Counted from the first letter of the stretch, positions 35,139 to 42,993 are shown. The stretch is DNA of 64,000 nucleotides from Candidatus Bilophila faecipullorum (GCA_944326695.1 CALVEZ010000019.1:1-64000); one strand, 5' to 3'. A program made the numbers and translations. Notes: generated by a model not told the origin, from the sequence alone.

Positions 35139-35275
35139 GGGAGGCATCCGGCGCGCCCACCCGCGCGTCGGTTTTGCTCGGAGAAGCCGTTGCTTTCCGG
35201 GGAAAGCAAGGAGAAAGAGAGCGGCGGGGCGTCAGGGGCTGCCAAGCAAAGAGGCGCAACCGCCGCCCATAAAGA

Positions 35276-35647
35276 CTACGCCTGCCCCAATTCCCGTTTC
35301 AGCCAGTCCTTGATGACGGGCATGGGCTCGAAAACTCCCTTGAGCGCCCCGTATTCGTCACGGAACGCCTTGGCCAGCGGCTCGGGAAGGGGGACGCTCA
35401 CGAGATCGTCGGCGGACTCGGAATTGCGGCGCACCAACCGGACCTGCAAGGGGTCCTTCCATGCGTCGACGACAAAGTAGGTCGCCACGTCGCTCTTGGA
35501 GCGGACCGGAGGATGCTCGGAACGCCAGTCGTTGTTGCCCCACTCAAGATAGAGGGTCACGGCCATTTCCGGGCTAAGGTTCCAGTCGATTTGCTGATCC
35601 GAAAAGGCGGCCAGAGGGGAAGGCTTGGAGGAAAGCGCGGTATTCAT
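35276..35647 (-). CDS. DVU0772 family protein
   Basis: A 123-residue soluble protein that I recognise as the DVU0772 family of Desulfovibrio-type bacteria. Landmarks are DQQIDWNLSPEMAVTLYLEWGNNDWR, VATYFVVDAWKDPLQVRLVRRNSE, and a C-terminal PMPVIKDWLKREL. No function is established. The ATG at 35647 is preferred over the GTG at 35659 because GGAG stands 6 bases before it. A textbook sigma-70 promoter (35692-35720) lies just upstream, partly touching the end of the response-regulator gene, and predicts a leader of about 35 bases. Confidence 0.85.
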   Translation of the reverse strand: MNTALSSKPSPLAAFSDQQIDWNLSPEMAVTLYLEWGNNDWRSEHPPVRSKSDVATYFVVDAWKDPLQVRLVRRNSESADDLVSVPLPEPLAKAFRDEYGALKGVFEPMPVIKDWLKRELGQA

Positions 35648-35691
35648 AGGTAACTCCACTTTTGCAAGGAGAATGTATCGCTGTTTCCTCT

Positions 35692-35720
35692 TTAATAGTA
35701 TTCATTCCTATTCTTGTCAA
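35692..35720 (-). promoter_or_regulatory. Sigma-70 promoter of the DVU0772-like gene
   Basis: A perfect TTGACA and TATTAA separated by 17 bases on the minus strand, directly after the response-regulator stop codon. Confidence 0.82.
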
Positions 35721-37100
35721 CTACTCCACGTCGTAGCGCCGTAATTTGTTGTGCAGGGTAGCCCGGGTGATGCCGAGCCGACGCGCCGCTTCGCTCTTGT
35801 TGTCGCCCGTTTCCTGAAGGGTACGCAGGATGGCGGCGCGCTCAAGCTCGTCAAGGGTCATACCCACGGACTCGGGCTCGGCGGCGGGCTGCCCGGCGTC
35901 GGCGGAAGGTTCGTCTCCGTTCTTGAGGGCGTTTGACACCGCGAGCGGCAGTTCCCGTTCCGAGACGTAATCACCCAGACAGAGGATGGCGGCGCGCTCC
36001 ACGGCGTTCTCAAGCTCGCGGACGTTGCCGGGCCAGCCGTATTTGAGCAGCGCGTCCATCGCCTGCGGGGTGAATCCCTTGATCTCCTTGCGGTTGGCGA
36101 GCGCAAAACGCTCCAGAAAGGCGGTCGCCAACAGAGGGATGTCCTCGCGGCGCTCGCGCAGGGGCGGCACCTCCACGCCGATGACGTTGAGGCGATAATA
36201 CAGGTCTTCGCGGAAACGCCCCTCGTTGACCTCCTCGCGCAGATTGCGGTTGGTGGCCGCGATGACGCGCACGTCCACGATGATGGGCGTATCGCTCCCC
36301 ACCCGCTGCACCTCTCCCTGTTGCAGGGCACGCAGAAGCTTGGCCTGCAACAGGAGCGGCAACTCCCCGATCTCGTCAAGGAAAAGAGTGCCGCCGTCAG
36401 CCTGCCGGAATCGCCCCTCCCGGCGCTTGTCGGCTCCGGTGAAGGCTCCCTTCTCATGCCCGAACAGCTCGGATTCGAGCAGCGATTCGGTGAGCGCGGC
36501 GCAGTTGACGGTGACGAAAGGCTTGTCCCTGCGGGCGCTGGCCTCCTGAATGGCGCGGGCCACCCGCTCCTTCCCCGTGCCCGACTCCCCGGTGATGAGC
36601 ACGGTGGCTTCCGTGGGGGCCACCGTATTGACCATCTCCACCAGCTCGCGCATCCGCGCGCTGCGGCCAAGGATGCCGGAAGGATTTTCGCTGATGTATT
36701 CGCGCAGCTCGCGGTTTTCCGCCGCCAGCCGGGTATGGTTCAGGGCGCGTTCCAGCGTGAGGTGCAAAAGCTCGAAGTCCAGCGGCTTTTCCAGATAGTC
36801 GTAGGCACCCAGACGCAGGGCCGCCACCGCCGTTTCCACGGACTGCCACGCGGTCATGACCAGCACGGGGATGGAGGGGTTGTGGCGCAGGATTTCCCGG
36901 ATGGCCGAAATGCCGTCCATACGCGCCATGCGCACGTCGGAAAGCACGGCGTCATACGCCCGCTCCTTCACCTTTTCCACGGCGGTGTCCCCGTCGTCGG
37001 CCTCTTCCGTGGCGTAGCCCCAACCCCGCAGCACCGTACGCAGCATGGCCCGGTGGGCGCTGTCGTCGTCCACGATCAATATGACTGGTGGCGTGCTCAT
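35721..37100 (-). CDS. Sigma-54-dependent response regulator (ZraR/AtoC-like)
   Basis: A 459-residue NtrC-family activator. The receiver domain has the acidic pocket IVDDD and the phosphoacceptor D55 in AVLSDVRM. The AAA+ domain has Walker A GESGTGKE, the sigma-54 contact loop GAFTGA, and FLDEIGELPLLLQAKLLRALQ. A C-terminal Fis-type helix-turn-helix ends AARRLGITRATLHNKLRRYDVE. It should bind upstream enhancers and open sigma-54 promoters when phosphorylated. The GAGGAGG in front of 37100 sets the start. The partner kinase gene lies 366 bp upstream on the same strand. Four sigma-54 promoters in the window are candidate targets, two of them at adjacent ZraP-like genes. Confidence 0.95.
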   Translation of the reverse strand: MSTPPVILIVDDDSAHRAMLRTVLRGWGYATEEADDGDTAVEKVKERAYDAVLSDVRMARMDGISAIREILRHNPSIPVLVMTAWQSVETAVAALRLGAYDYLEKPLDFELLHLTLERALNHTRLAAENRELREYISENPSGILGRSARMRELVEMVNTVAPTEATVLITGESGTGKERVARAIQEASARRDKPFVTVNCAALTESLLESELFGHEKGAFTGADKRREGRFRQADGGTLFLDEIGELPLLLQAKLLRALQQGEVQRVGSDTPIIVDVRVIAATNRNLREEVNEGRFREDLYYRLNVIGVEVPPLRERREDIPLLATAFLERFALANRKEIKGFTPQAMDALLKYGWPGNVRELENAVERAAILCLGDYVSERELPLAVSNALKNGDEPSADAGQPAAEPESVGMTLDELERAAILRTLQETGDNKSEAARRLGITRATLHNKLRRYDVE

Positions 37101-37466
37101 CTTTCCTCCTCTTGCCGGACCGGGCCAGCCGCGGCGGGGCAAGACCCTCCCCCGCAAGCCGCACGGAAACATGCCGTTTCCCACCCGTTCCGGCCCATCC
37201 GAAATGCCTTTCCCCGCGCCAAATCAAGGCCCCGCTTCCTCCGCACGGCGTTTCCACGCGCCCTCGCCCGGCGAAAGGGCGGCACCGCCTTCCCGGAACC
37301 TCACGGCGGCCCGTCTCGGCCTCCGTGCGGAAAAAACAGACCATCACTAACGGACCAAATCCCGATCTTCCTCAGATGAAACGTTCCTACAGCCAATAAT
37401 AGTCACGCCGCCGTATTCGTCATCCGGCTTTTACGAAAGAAGGGAAGAAAAGGGGGCGGCCTCCCC
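37101..37466. other. Gap between response regulator and kinase genes
   Basis: 366 bp without a gene. I see no clear promoter or terminator. The regulator's ribosome-binding site is at its left end. Confidence 0.5.
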
Positions 37467-39248
37467 TTAGCTCACAGTCCGCCCTTGCTCAGCCGCTCCT
37501 TCCCGTCCGTCTTCCCGCAAAGGCAGCAAAATGCGGAAAGCCGCGCCCTGCCCCGGCTCCGAGGCCACGGAAATGCTCCCGCCGTGGGCTTCGATGATCT
37601 TGTGCACGGTGGCCAGCCCCAAACCGGTGCCCTGCCCCTTGGTGGTGAAATAGGGATCGAAAATATGCGGCAGGGCGTCGGGAGCGATGCCCATCCCGCT
37701 GTCGCGGATTTCCAGACGCAGGGCCTCGGCGTCGGGCTGAAGGCTCAGGGACAGTTCGCCGCCGTCGGGCATGGCCTCAAGCGCGTTGAGGCAGAGATTG
37801 AGGATGACCTGCCGCATCCGATCAGGATCGATGGCCACCTCCGGCAACGAGGGGGAAGCGTCGAAACGGACGGCCACCCCGCGCGACGCGGCGTCCTGCC
37901 CGATCAGGCGCAACGTGTCCTCCACCAGCCGACGCATCCCGATCAGGCGGGGCCGAATGTCCGTGGGGCGGGAGAGGCCGATGAGATCGCCTATGGCGCG
38001 GTTGAGCCGTTCCACCTCGCGGACCATGACCTGCGCGGCCTCGCGGTCGGCGCTGCCCGCCGGGAAGCGGCCCCCGAAATAGGTGGCGTAGCCCTTGATG
38101 GAGCTGAGGGGATTGCGCAGCTCATGCGCGACCCCGGCGGCCAGATTGCCCACCGCGGCCAGCTTCTCACGCCGCCGGACCTCGGCCTCAAGGCGACGGA
38201 CTTCGGTGAGATCGCGCAGGAACATGAGCGAACCGAGGCGGCCTTCGTCGCCTTCGTTGACATGCCCTCCGCGAACCGAGAGATAGCGCACGTCCTCGCC
38301 GTGGCGGAGGGTGATTTCCGTGTCCGCCAGCACGGGCTCGACGTGCAGGCGGGCCGCCAGATCGGCCAGCGCGGCGGGCAGCACGTCCGCCGCCTTGCGC
38401 CCCTGATAGGTGCGCCCCTTGGCCGGGGCCTCCATGCCGAGCAGGTCGAGGGCGGCCCTGTTGAGGCGGGTGATCCGCCCCCGGGCGTCAAAGACGACCA
38501 AGCCGTCCGGCAGCGCTACGGCCAGTTCCTCGGCCAAGGCTTCCGCCACCCGCTGGCCGCGCCGGGACGCCCGTACCCGTTCCACCGCGTGCAGCCCAAG
38601 CAGGGCGAGCATTCCGGCCAGCAGCACGCCCGCGCCCAGAAGCACGGCGCGCTCCCGGTTCTGCGCCTGCGCCACCTCCAGCGGGGCGAGGTCCAGCCCG
38701 AGGAAAATAAAGGGCAAGGGGCCTTCGACCGCCTCATCCCCGGGCGCGCGGCGTTCCCCCTTGGCGCGGGGATGAAAGGTCTTGAAGACGACGAAAGAGC
38801 GCGAACCCTCCATATTCATGATGGTCCACGCGGGACTGGCCGAGGTGCCGAGGGCGGCGATGTTTTCCGGCACCAGTTCCCGGCCCCCGAGGGTGGTCAG
38901 GACTTCCCCCACCCGGGCGGGGTTGCTGTGCGCCAGAATCGTGCCGTCCGGCATGGTCACGGCGATGAAGCGCACGTCCGGCCTGTCCGCAAGCTCCTCC
39001 ACCAGATATTGCAGCCGGATGCCCGTCCGCGAGCGCGTGCCCGAACGCACGCCGCTTTCCAGTGCGGTGATGAGCGCCACACCCTTTTCCGCCAGAAAGC
39101 GGACCATCGCCGTTTGCGAGCGGTCAAGCGAAAGCCCGGTGACCAGCACCACGCCGAAAACCAGCACCAGCGCCGCGCCGAGAGTCCCGAGGAAGGAATT
39201 GCCCCGCCGCACGTTGGGGGAAGGAGAAAAAAGCCCGGTCGTCTGCAT
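37467..39248 (-). CDS. Membrane PAS sensor histidine kinase (ZraS-like)
   Basis: A 593-residue kinase. TM1 is about residues 19-42, followed by a periplasmic sensor of about 160 residues (IRLQYLVEELADRPDVRFIAV, TILAHSNPARVGEVL), TM2 near residues 202-222, and a PAS domain (LPDGLVVFDARGRITRLNRAALDLLG). The dimerisation/phosphoacceptor motif is VAHELRNPLSSIKGY, and the ATPase boxes are NLCLNALEAM, DSGMGIAP, DPYFTTK and GTGLGLA. This is the ZraS/HydH type kinase that pairs with NtrC-like regulators. A sigma-54-like promoter precedes it (39303-39318), which suggests autoregulation. The ribosome-binding site is weak. Confidence 0.93.
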   Translation of the reverse strand: MQTTGLFSPSPNVRRGNSFLGTLGAALVLVFGVVLVTGLSLDRSQTAMVRFLAEKGVALITALESGVRSGTRSRTGIRLQYLVEELADRPDVRFIAVTMPDGTILAHSNPARVGEVLTTLGGRELVPENIAALGTSASPAWTIMNMEGSRSFVVFKTFHPRAKGERRAPGDEAVEGPLPFIFLGLDLAPLEVAQAQNRERAVLLGAGVLLAGMLALLGLHAVERVRASRRGQRVAEALAEELAVALPDGLVVFDARGRITRLNRAALDLLGMEAPAKGRTYQGRKAADVLPAALADLAARLHVEPVLADTEITLRHGEDVRYLSVRGGHVNEGDEGRLGSLMFLRDLTEVRRLEAEVRRREKLAAVGNLAAGVAHELRNPLSSIKGYATYFGGRFPAGSADREAAQVMVREVERLNRAIGDLIGLSRPTDIRPRLIGMRRLVEDTLRLIGQDAASRGVAVRFDASPSLPEVAIDPDRMRQVILNLCLNALEAMPDGGELSLSLQPDAEALRLEIRDSGMGIAPDALPHIFDPYFTTKGQGTGLGLATVHKIIEAHGGSISVASEPGQGAAFRILLPLREDGREGAAEQGRTVS

Positions 39249-39302
39249 GGATGCGGCTGCCCATCAAAAAAGGTTACAATCAAGACTGATCCGGCTCATG
39301 AT

Positions 39303-39318
39303 AGCAAAAAACGCTCCA
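39303..39318 (-). promoter_or_regulatory. Predicted sigma-54 promoter of the sensor kinase gene
   Basis: The minus strand reads TGGAGCG-TTTT-TTGCT, with GG and GC 10 bases apart. It has two mismatches to consensus in the -24 part. The expected start near 39292 gives a 44-base leader. It stands back to back with the plus-strand sigma-54 promoter at 39362. Confidence 0.55.
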
Positions 39319-39361
39319 CCTGACCGAGAGGCGGACACGCGCGCTCATCCTCCCGTAATCA

Positions 39362-39377
39362 TGGCATGTTTCTTGCA
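39362..39377 (+). promoter_or_regulatory. Predicted sigma-54 promoter of the first ZraP/Spy-like gene
   Basis: TGGCATG-TTTC-TTGCA, GG and GC 10 bases apart, one mismatch to consensus. Transcription would start near 39388. A small hairpin GAGCCC-TTCC-GGGCTC (39396-39411) follows at the start of the leader. Confidence 0.72.
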
Positions 39378-39499
39378 AATTTTCCGGCTATTGACGAGCC
39401 CTTCCGGGCTCACGTACAGATCGAAACAGGAAAGCCTTGCGCTTTCCCTTACCATAGCGATTGATTCGATTTCTCGCCACCCGCGGCGAAAGGGATTTC

Positions 39500-40111
39500 A
39501 TGCATATATCCTCACAAGACAAACCGCGTCTCCCGCTCCGCCTGCTTGTGCTGGGAATGGCGCTGGCCGTGCTGCATGGGCCCGCCAAGACATGGGCCGC
39601 CAATGCCGCCGAAGGTTCCGTCCCGCAGGCGCAGCAGCCCCCCCCGGGCGGCGGTTCTCCGGCCATGCCGGACGCCTTCCCCGGCTTCTCGCCCGAGATG
39701 CCGGGCAAGTGCCCGCAGATCGCGTCCAATGGCACCCACGAGGGCACGCGCTTTGAAAGCCGGCTCTTCGCCATGCCGCTCCCGGCTGATCTTACCCCCA
39801 AACAACAACAAATCGCCTTGGCGATCATGCGCGAGGCGGAACCGCAGCTGACCGTCCTCCACATGAAGTTACGGCAAACGCTGGTGGAATTGCACAACCT
39901 TTCCTTCGCGTCGGATACCCCGCCCGACGCGCTGGCCGTCATCGGCCGCCGTCTGATCCGCCTGCGCGCCGAGGCCATGCGCGAATTGCAGCGCCTCTCG
40001 GCCCGGATGGAAAAGATGGCGGGCTTCAATCCCGGCTGGGGGAGCCGCGTGCGCGCCCGGGCCATGCCCGGCGTCAGCGCCCAATCCCTGCACGCTCCCG
40101 GGGATGAGTGA
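39500..40111 (+). CDS. Periplasmic ZraP/Spy-like stress protein (first copy)
   Basis: A 203-residue exported protein with a signal peptide ending near AKTWAANA. A Pro/Gly-rich linker (QQPPPGGGSPAMPDAFPGFSPEMPGKCP) is followed by a helical Spy/CpxP-type domain: LTPKQQQIALAIMREAEPQLTVLHMKLRQTLVELHNLSFASDTPPDALAVIGRRLIRLRAEAMRELQRLS. ZraP proteins are zinc-binding periplasmic chaperones induced by envelope or zinc stress. The Met/Pro/Gly-rich segments could contact metal, but the Cys/His clusters of the second copy are missing. AAAGGG precedes the ATG. It is transcribed away from the kinase, from a sigma-54 promoter. Confidence 0.82.
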   Translation: MHISSQDKPRLPLRLLVLGMALAVLHGPAKTWAANAAEGSVPQAQQPPPGGGSPAMPDAFPGFSPEMPGKCPQIASNGTHEGTRFESRLFAMPLPADLTPKQQQIALAIMREAEPQLTVLHMKLRQTLVELHNLSFASDTPPDALAVIGRRLIRLRAEAMRELQRLSARMEKMAGFNPGWGSRVRARAMPGVSAQSLHAPGDE

Positions 40112-40116
40112 CCCGG

Positions 40117-40151
40117 CGGCCACGTTTCCAAAAGCGTGGCCGTCTTTTTTT
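40117..40151 (+). terminator. Terminator after the first ZraP/Spy-like gene
   Basis: GGCCACG / CGTGGCC with a 10-base loop, followed by GTC and T7. Confidence 0.88.
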
Positions 40152-40295
40152 GATGCACCCCCCGCCCTTCCCTGTGCGATTCTTATACACTGTCAAAAAG
40201 CTCTGTACATATTTTATACAGCATATACCTCATCTTTTTCTCACACCGGAAAGCGTATAATGGCAAAACGACATAAAGTTCACTACTTACATCTT

Positions 40296-40311
40296 TGGCA
40301 CGCCGATTGCT
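40296..40311 (+). promoter_or_regulatory. Sigma-54 promoter of the second ZraP-like gene
   Basis: TGGCACG-CCGA-TTGCT is a perfect match to the sigma-54 consensus, with GG and GC 10 bases apart. It would start transcription near 40322. An imperfect inverted repeat CTGTA-N9-TACAG lies about 90 bases upstream (40204-40222) and is a possible activator site. Confidence 0.85.
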
Positions 40312-40362
40312 ATATTCCAGGCACGAACGGTGAATGACATTTCAGACTTCAGGAGCCTTTTC

Positions 40363-40866
40363 ATGACGTTTCGTAAAAGCACTCTCGCCGCCGCGCTGGT
40401 CGCCGCCCTCACCGGGGGCATGGCCCTCACCGCACAGGCGAGACCCGGCGATTTCCACCACGGCCCCCGTGGTCCGAGGCCCTGCCAAGAGGCCGTCTAT
40501 CAGGCCCTGACCCCGGAAAAGCAGGCCCAGTATGACGCCATCATGCGGGATTTCACCGAAAAGACCGCGCCCCTGCGTGACAAACTGTCCGCAAAGTACA
40601 TTGAGGTCCGCACCCTCGGCCAAAGCCCGACCCCCGATCCCAAGGCCGTGGGCAAGGCTACCGAGGAACTGGTGGCTCTGCGTAACGAGTTCGCCAAGGA
40701 ACGTCAGGCCATGGTCGAGCGTATCGCCAACGAAGTGGGCATCAACGTCCTCTACGGCGGCCCGCGAGGCCACGGATGCCCCGGGTATATGTCTCGTCCC
40801 TGTCCCGTCACCGGCATGGCCGTCATGCCGGAAGGACCGCAGGCCGATGCCCCCGAGGTACAGTAA
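40363..40866 (+). CDS. ZraP-like zinc resistance-associated periplasmic protein (second copy)
   Basis: A 167-residue protein with a signal peptide (MTFRKSTLAAALVAALTGGMALTAQA). It has an N-terminal metal-binding-like patch HHGPRGPRPCQ and the ZraP/CpxP helical hairpin LTPEKQAQYDAIMRDFTEKTAPLRDKLSAKYIEVRTLGQSPTPDPKAVGKATEELVALRNEFAKER. A C-terminal Gly/Cys/His patch follows (GGPRGHGCPGYMSRPCP). This arrangement is that of E. coli ZraP, a zinc-dependent periplasmic chaperone that dampens ZraS. AGGAG lies before the ATG; an in-frame upstream start inside the promoter is rejected. It has its own perfect sigma-54 promoter. Confidence 0.87.
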   Translation: MTFRKSTLAAALVAALTGGMALTAQARPGDFHHGPRGPRPCQEAVYQALTPEKQAQYDAIMRDFTEKTAPLRDKLSAKYIEVRTLGQSPTPDPKAVGKATEELVALRNEFAKERQAMVERIANEVGINVLYGGPRGHGCPGYMSRPCPVTGMAVMPEGPQADAPEVQ

Positions 40867-40983
40867 ACAAGCCCCCCCTCCCGTCGTCGGTTAGTCTCCC
40901 TTGCCGGCGGCGATAAATCCCTGACTCCCATCCGGTCAGGGTAAACAACAATCGGCACAGCCGTTTATATATAGAGCCTCCTC

Positions 40984-41051
40984 CAAAAAGCTTGAACGAC
41001 CGGTCCCCACCTGACCGTTTCACAGGTGCCTAGCTGAGTCTGTTCGTTCAA
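40984..41051 (-). terminator. Branched hairpin with T tract, minus strand
   Basis: On the minus strand TTGAACGA (41044-41051) pairs with TCGTTCAA (40992-40999). An inner stem CACCTG / CAGGTG sits between them, and GCTTTTT follows. It would end a short minus-strand transcript starting somewhere above 41064; see the small open frame there. Confidence 0.5.
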
Positions 41052-41064
41052 CGGCAAAGGTCAT
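41020..41064 (-). CDS. Possible 14-residue peptide (MTFAVERTDSARHL)
   Basis: A minus-strand ATG preceded by the very strong AAGGAGGAGG encodes 14 residues and stops inside a hairpin that is followed by a T tract. The layout, short peptide overlapping a terminator-like structure, resembles a leader peptide or a small regulatory RNA. No minus-strand gene lies downstream, because the ZraP-like gene occupies the other strand. It may be chance. Confidence 0.25.
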   Translation of the reverse strand: MTFAVERTDSARHL

Positions 41065-41107
41065 CACATCCTCCTCCTTACAGAAACCGTATCCTCCTCC
41101 TTCCGTT

Positions 41108-41146
41108 GCAGCGCCCCGTCTCCTCCTCCGGGGCGCTGCTTTTTTG
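41108..41146 (+). terminator. Strong intrinsic terminator
   Basis: GCAGCGCCCC / GGGGCGCTGC with a 12-base loop and T6. It lies about 240 bases past the ZraP-like gene, so it ends either that transcript or an unannotated small RNA. Confidence 0.88.
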
Positions 41147-41487
41147 TGCGCCTCCATCCGCTCGATCCCCCCTTCCCACGCAAAGGGCGCGACCTCCCCT
41201 CGGTCATGTCGGGCCGCCTCGTCCCCACCATCTCCAACTAAAGAGGGCGGCCTTCCATCCTTATAAAAAGACACCCCCGCACAGAAAGCCCTCCACCGCC
41301 TCGCGTATCCTGCCGTACCAACGGCGTCGTGCTTCCCCTGCGCCGTACCCCTTCCCCTTTCAAAGGAATAAGGAGAGAGGCTGCCCTCCTGAAAAGACGG
41401 GACTCTCTCCACGGTAAAGGGTGGCGGGGCCGGATGAAAAGCGGCAAGGCGGACCTCCCGGCCATCTCCTGCCTCGCCTTGGCGCGC

Positions 41488-41516
41488 AAAAAAAGGCCGC
41501 CCCGCAAGGCAGCCTT
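41488..41516 (-). terminator. Terminator of the DVU0298-like gene
   Basis: AAGGCTGCC / GGCGGCCTT on the minus strand followed by T7, about 135 bases past the stop at 41652. Confidence 0.75.
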
Positions 41517-41651
41517 TTCGTCTTCATCCTGAAGACAGAGGCCGATACGCCCCGGCCTAGGCACGGAGAGGGAAAACCCGTGCGGGATAGCCGTCTGACG
41601 GAACGCCTCCCGGAGAGGTTCCCGTCTTCACGGCTTTCCGCCGGGGAGGGC

Positions 41652-42215
41652 CTAAAACATCCCTATTTTGTCCAATGCCTCGCGCGCCAGCTCACGGCAG
41701 ATCGGGTCCTCATCACGCAGGCCCGCTTGCAGAGGGCCGCGGGCCTTGGGCGCGAGATCGGGACGGGCCAGCGCCAGACGCTCTACGGCCCGGAAACAGG
41801 AACGCCGCAGCACGGCGTGGTCGCAAAAGTTGTCTTCCTTGCCCGTATTGGTGATGTAGGAAAAAAGGATCGGGTGGAACTCGTCCCCCAGCCGCCGATG
41901 CTGGGCGAGCACTTCCGCAAAGGCTTCGGGAATGCCCCAGCCGATGTTGCCGGATTCCTCGTTCATGTGCCACATCAGCCGCCGGATGACGTTGCGCGCT
42001 TCTTCCATGTGTTCGTCGGCCATGCGGGAAACGGCCCGGCCAAGCGCGGCGGCGGCGCGCCCGGTGGCTTCGCCCCCAAGCGGCAGGCAGGCGAAAAGCG
42101 GCCCCACCAGTTCCCGGGCGGGCAGGGCTTCGAGTTCCTGAGCGAAGGCGGGCCAGTCCGCCGACTCCAGACGGCTGCGGATGCTCGATTTGAGCGTGCG
42201 GAAATGCGGTGGCAT
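41652..42215 (-). CDS. DVU0298 family protein (HEAT-like)
   Basis: A 187-residue soluble helical protein that I recognise as the DVU0298 family of sulfate reducers. The helices carry HEAT-repeat-like patterns: SRMADEHMEEARNVIRRLMWHMNEESGNIGWGIPEAFAEVLA, then HAVLRRSCFRAVERLALARPDLA and DEDPICRELAREALDKI. The WHMNEESGNIGWG motif is the most distinctive part. No function is assigned. The ATG at 42215 is chosen because GAGGAG stands 7 bases in front; an earlier in-frame ATG (42230) overlaps that site. Divergent from rpmH. Confidence 0.83.
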   Translation of the reverse strand: MPPHFRTLKSSIRSRLESADWPAFAQELEALPARELVGPLFACLPLGGEATGRAAAALGRAVSRMADEHMEEARNVIRRLMWHMNEESGNIGWGIPEAFAEVLAQHRRLGDEFHPILFSYITNTGKEDNFCDHAVLRRSCFRAVERLALARPDLAPKARGPLQAGLRDEDPICRELAREALDKIGMF

Positions 42216-42364
42216 ACAAAAACTCCTCATGGTTTGAAACGTCGCGGCCACAAACGGGCGCGGGGCCCGGGCTGTTGCTTTTCTTTCCATACAGTAATAA
42301 ATCGTTCATGCCGTTCGGCAAGTTTATGGACGGTTTCGGCGTCGCGTTTCCTACCGTTCCGCGC

Positions 42365-42393
42365 TTGACTCTCCGAAACCGAACAGGTATACG
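42365..42393 (+). promoter_or_regulatory. Sigma-70 promoter of the rpmH operon
   Basis: TTGACT and TATACG are 17 bases apart, about 30 bases before rpmH. It fits a strong ribosomal protein promoter. Confidence 0.8.
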
Positions 42394-42424
42394 TCACTGA
42401 TCTACGTTCTCAAGGAGAGTTTCC

Positions 42425-42559
42425 ATGAAAAGAACTTACCAGCCCAGCAAGATCAAAAGAGCGCGGACCCACGGTTTCCGCGAACGCATGAGCACCGCGA
42501 GCGGCCGCGCCGTTATCCGCCGTCGCCGCGCCAAGGGGCGTAAACAATTAGCTGTTTAA
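42425..42559 (+). CDS. rpmH: Large ribosomal subunit protein bL34
   Basis: A 44-residue, highly basic protein with the standard L34 sequence: [20 protein letters not shown], then [20 protein letters not shown]. It belongs to the 50S subunit. AAGGAGAG precedes the ATG, and a sigma-70 promoter lies just upstream. It opens the usual rpmH-rnpA-yidD-yidC-jag-mnmE block. The end of the gene overlaps the proposed start of rnpA by 13 bases in a different frame. Confidence 0.97.
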   Translation: MKRTYQPSKIKRARTHGFRERMSTASGRAVIRRRRAKGRKQLAV

Positions 42560-42993
42560 CCCGGCCTCGTCGGCATAGACTGCTCCGGCGACCCGACTTC
42601 ACACTCTGCTATGATGAGGGTCGCCGTTTCTTTTCCAAGCATTTCATCGTGTTTGCACGCCTTCGTGCGCCCGATGAACCGTGGCGTGTCGGCATGGCCG
42701 TCACCAAAAAAATCGGAACGGCAGTCATGCGCAACCGCGTCAAGCGGGTGCTCCGGGAATGTTTCCGGCTGCATCAGGCCCTATTGCCTCCGGCTCTGGA
42801 TCTTGTGATCGTGCCCAAGCGCCAGCTCAAACCAGAACAGCTCACTCTTGCTGCCGCAAGCCGCGAACTCGTCCCGCTCATGCGGGACCTTCGCGACTAC
42901 GTTCTTGCGCGCCGCGATCACGCCGCTCCCTCCGTTACCGAAAACGACGCCCCGGGGCTTCACGCGCAGGCCTCCTTCGGAGCAGAGGCGTGA
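42547..42993 (+). CDS. rnpA: Ribonuclease P protein component, probable ATT start
   Basis: RnpA is the protein subunit of RNase P, which matures tRNA 5' ends. The family N-terminus is visible as [32 protein letters not shown], followed by the RNA-binding [25 protein letters not shown]. In this frame there is no ATG, GTG or TTG before the GTG at 42649, and starting there would cut off the first conserved helix and strand. The best candidate is ATT at 42547, which has AAGGGG 8 bases upstream and lies inside rpmH (stop TAA upstream in frame at 42541). A CTG at 42580 is the other option. The protein would have 148 residues, with a C-terminal tail. It overlaps yidD by GTGA. Confidence 0.85.
   Translation: MSCLTRPRRHRLLRRPDFTLCYDEGRRFFSKHFIVFARLRAPDEPWRVGMAVTKKIGTAVMRNRVKRVLRECFRLHQALLPPALDLVIVPKRQLKPEQLTLAAASRELVPLMRDLRDYVLARRDHAAPSVTENDAPGLHAQASFGAEA

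Larger units (their letters stand above)
34630..35275. other. 646 bp gap containing a ~60-bp tandem repeat array
   Basis: No intact gene. Between 34741 and 35000 it holds five related units with a period of 57-61 bases. Short minus-strand frames (34818-35147 and 34888-35073) pass through the units and give repeated peptide patterns. The left end (34630-34740) is C-rich with nothing recognisable. Confidence 0.65.
40867..41487. other. Long gap after the second ZraP-like gene
   Basis: About 620 bp. It holds a hairpin CCCTGAC-N9-GTCAGGG (40919-40941), a minus-strand hairpin with T tract (40984-41051) ending a possible small RNA, two copies of ATCCTCCTCCTT, and a strong plus-strand terminator (41108-41146). 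The rest (41150-41487) is low-complexity sequence without a supportable gene. Confidence 0.5.

Noticed and set aside
42649-42993. rnpA beginning at the GTG at 42649 (114 residues)
   Set aside because: This start would remove the conserved RnpA N-terminus that is present and open in the same frame directly upstream.
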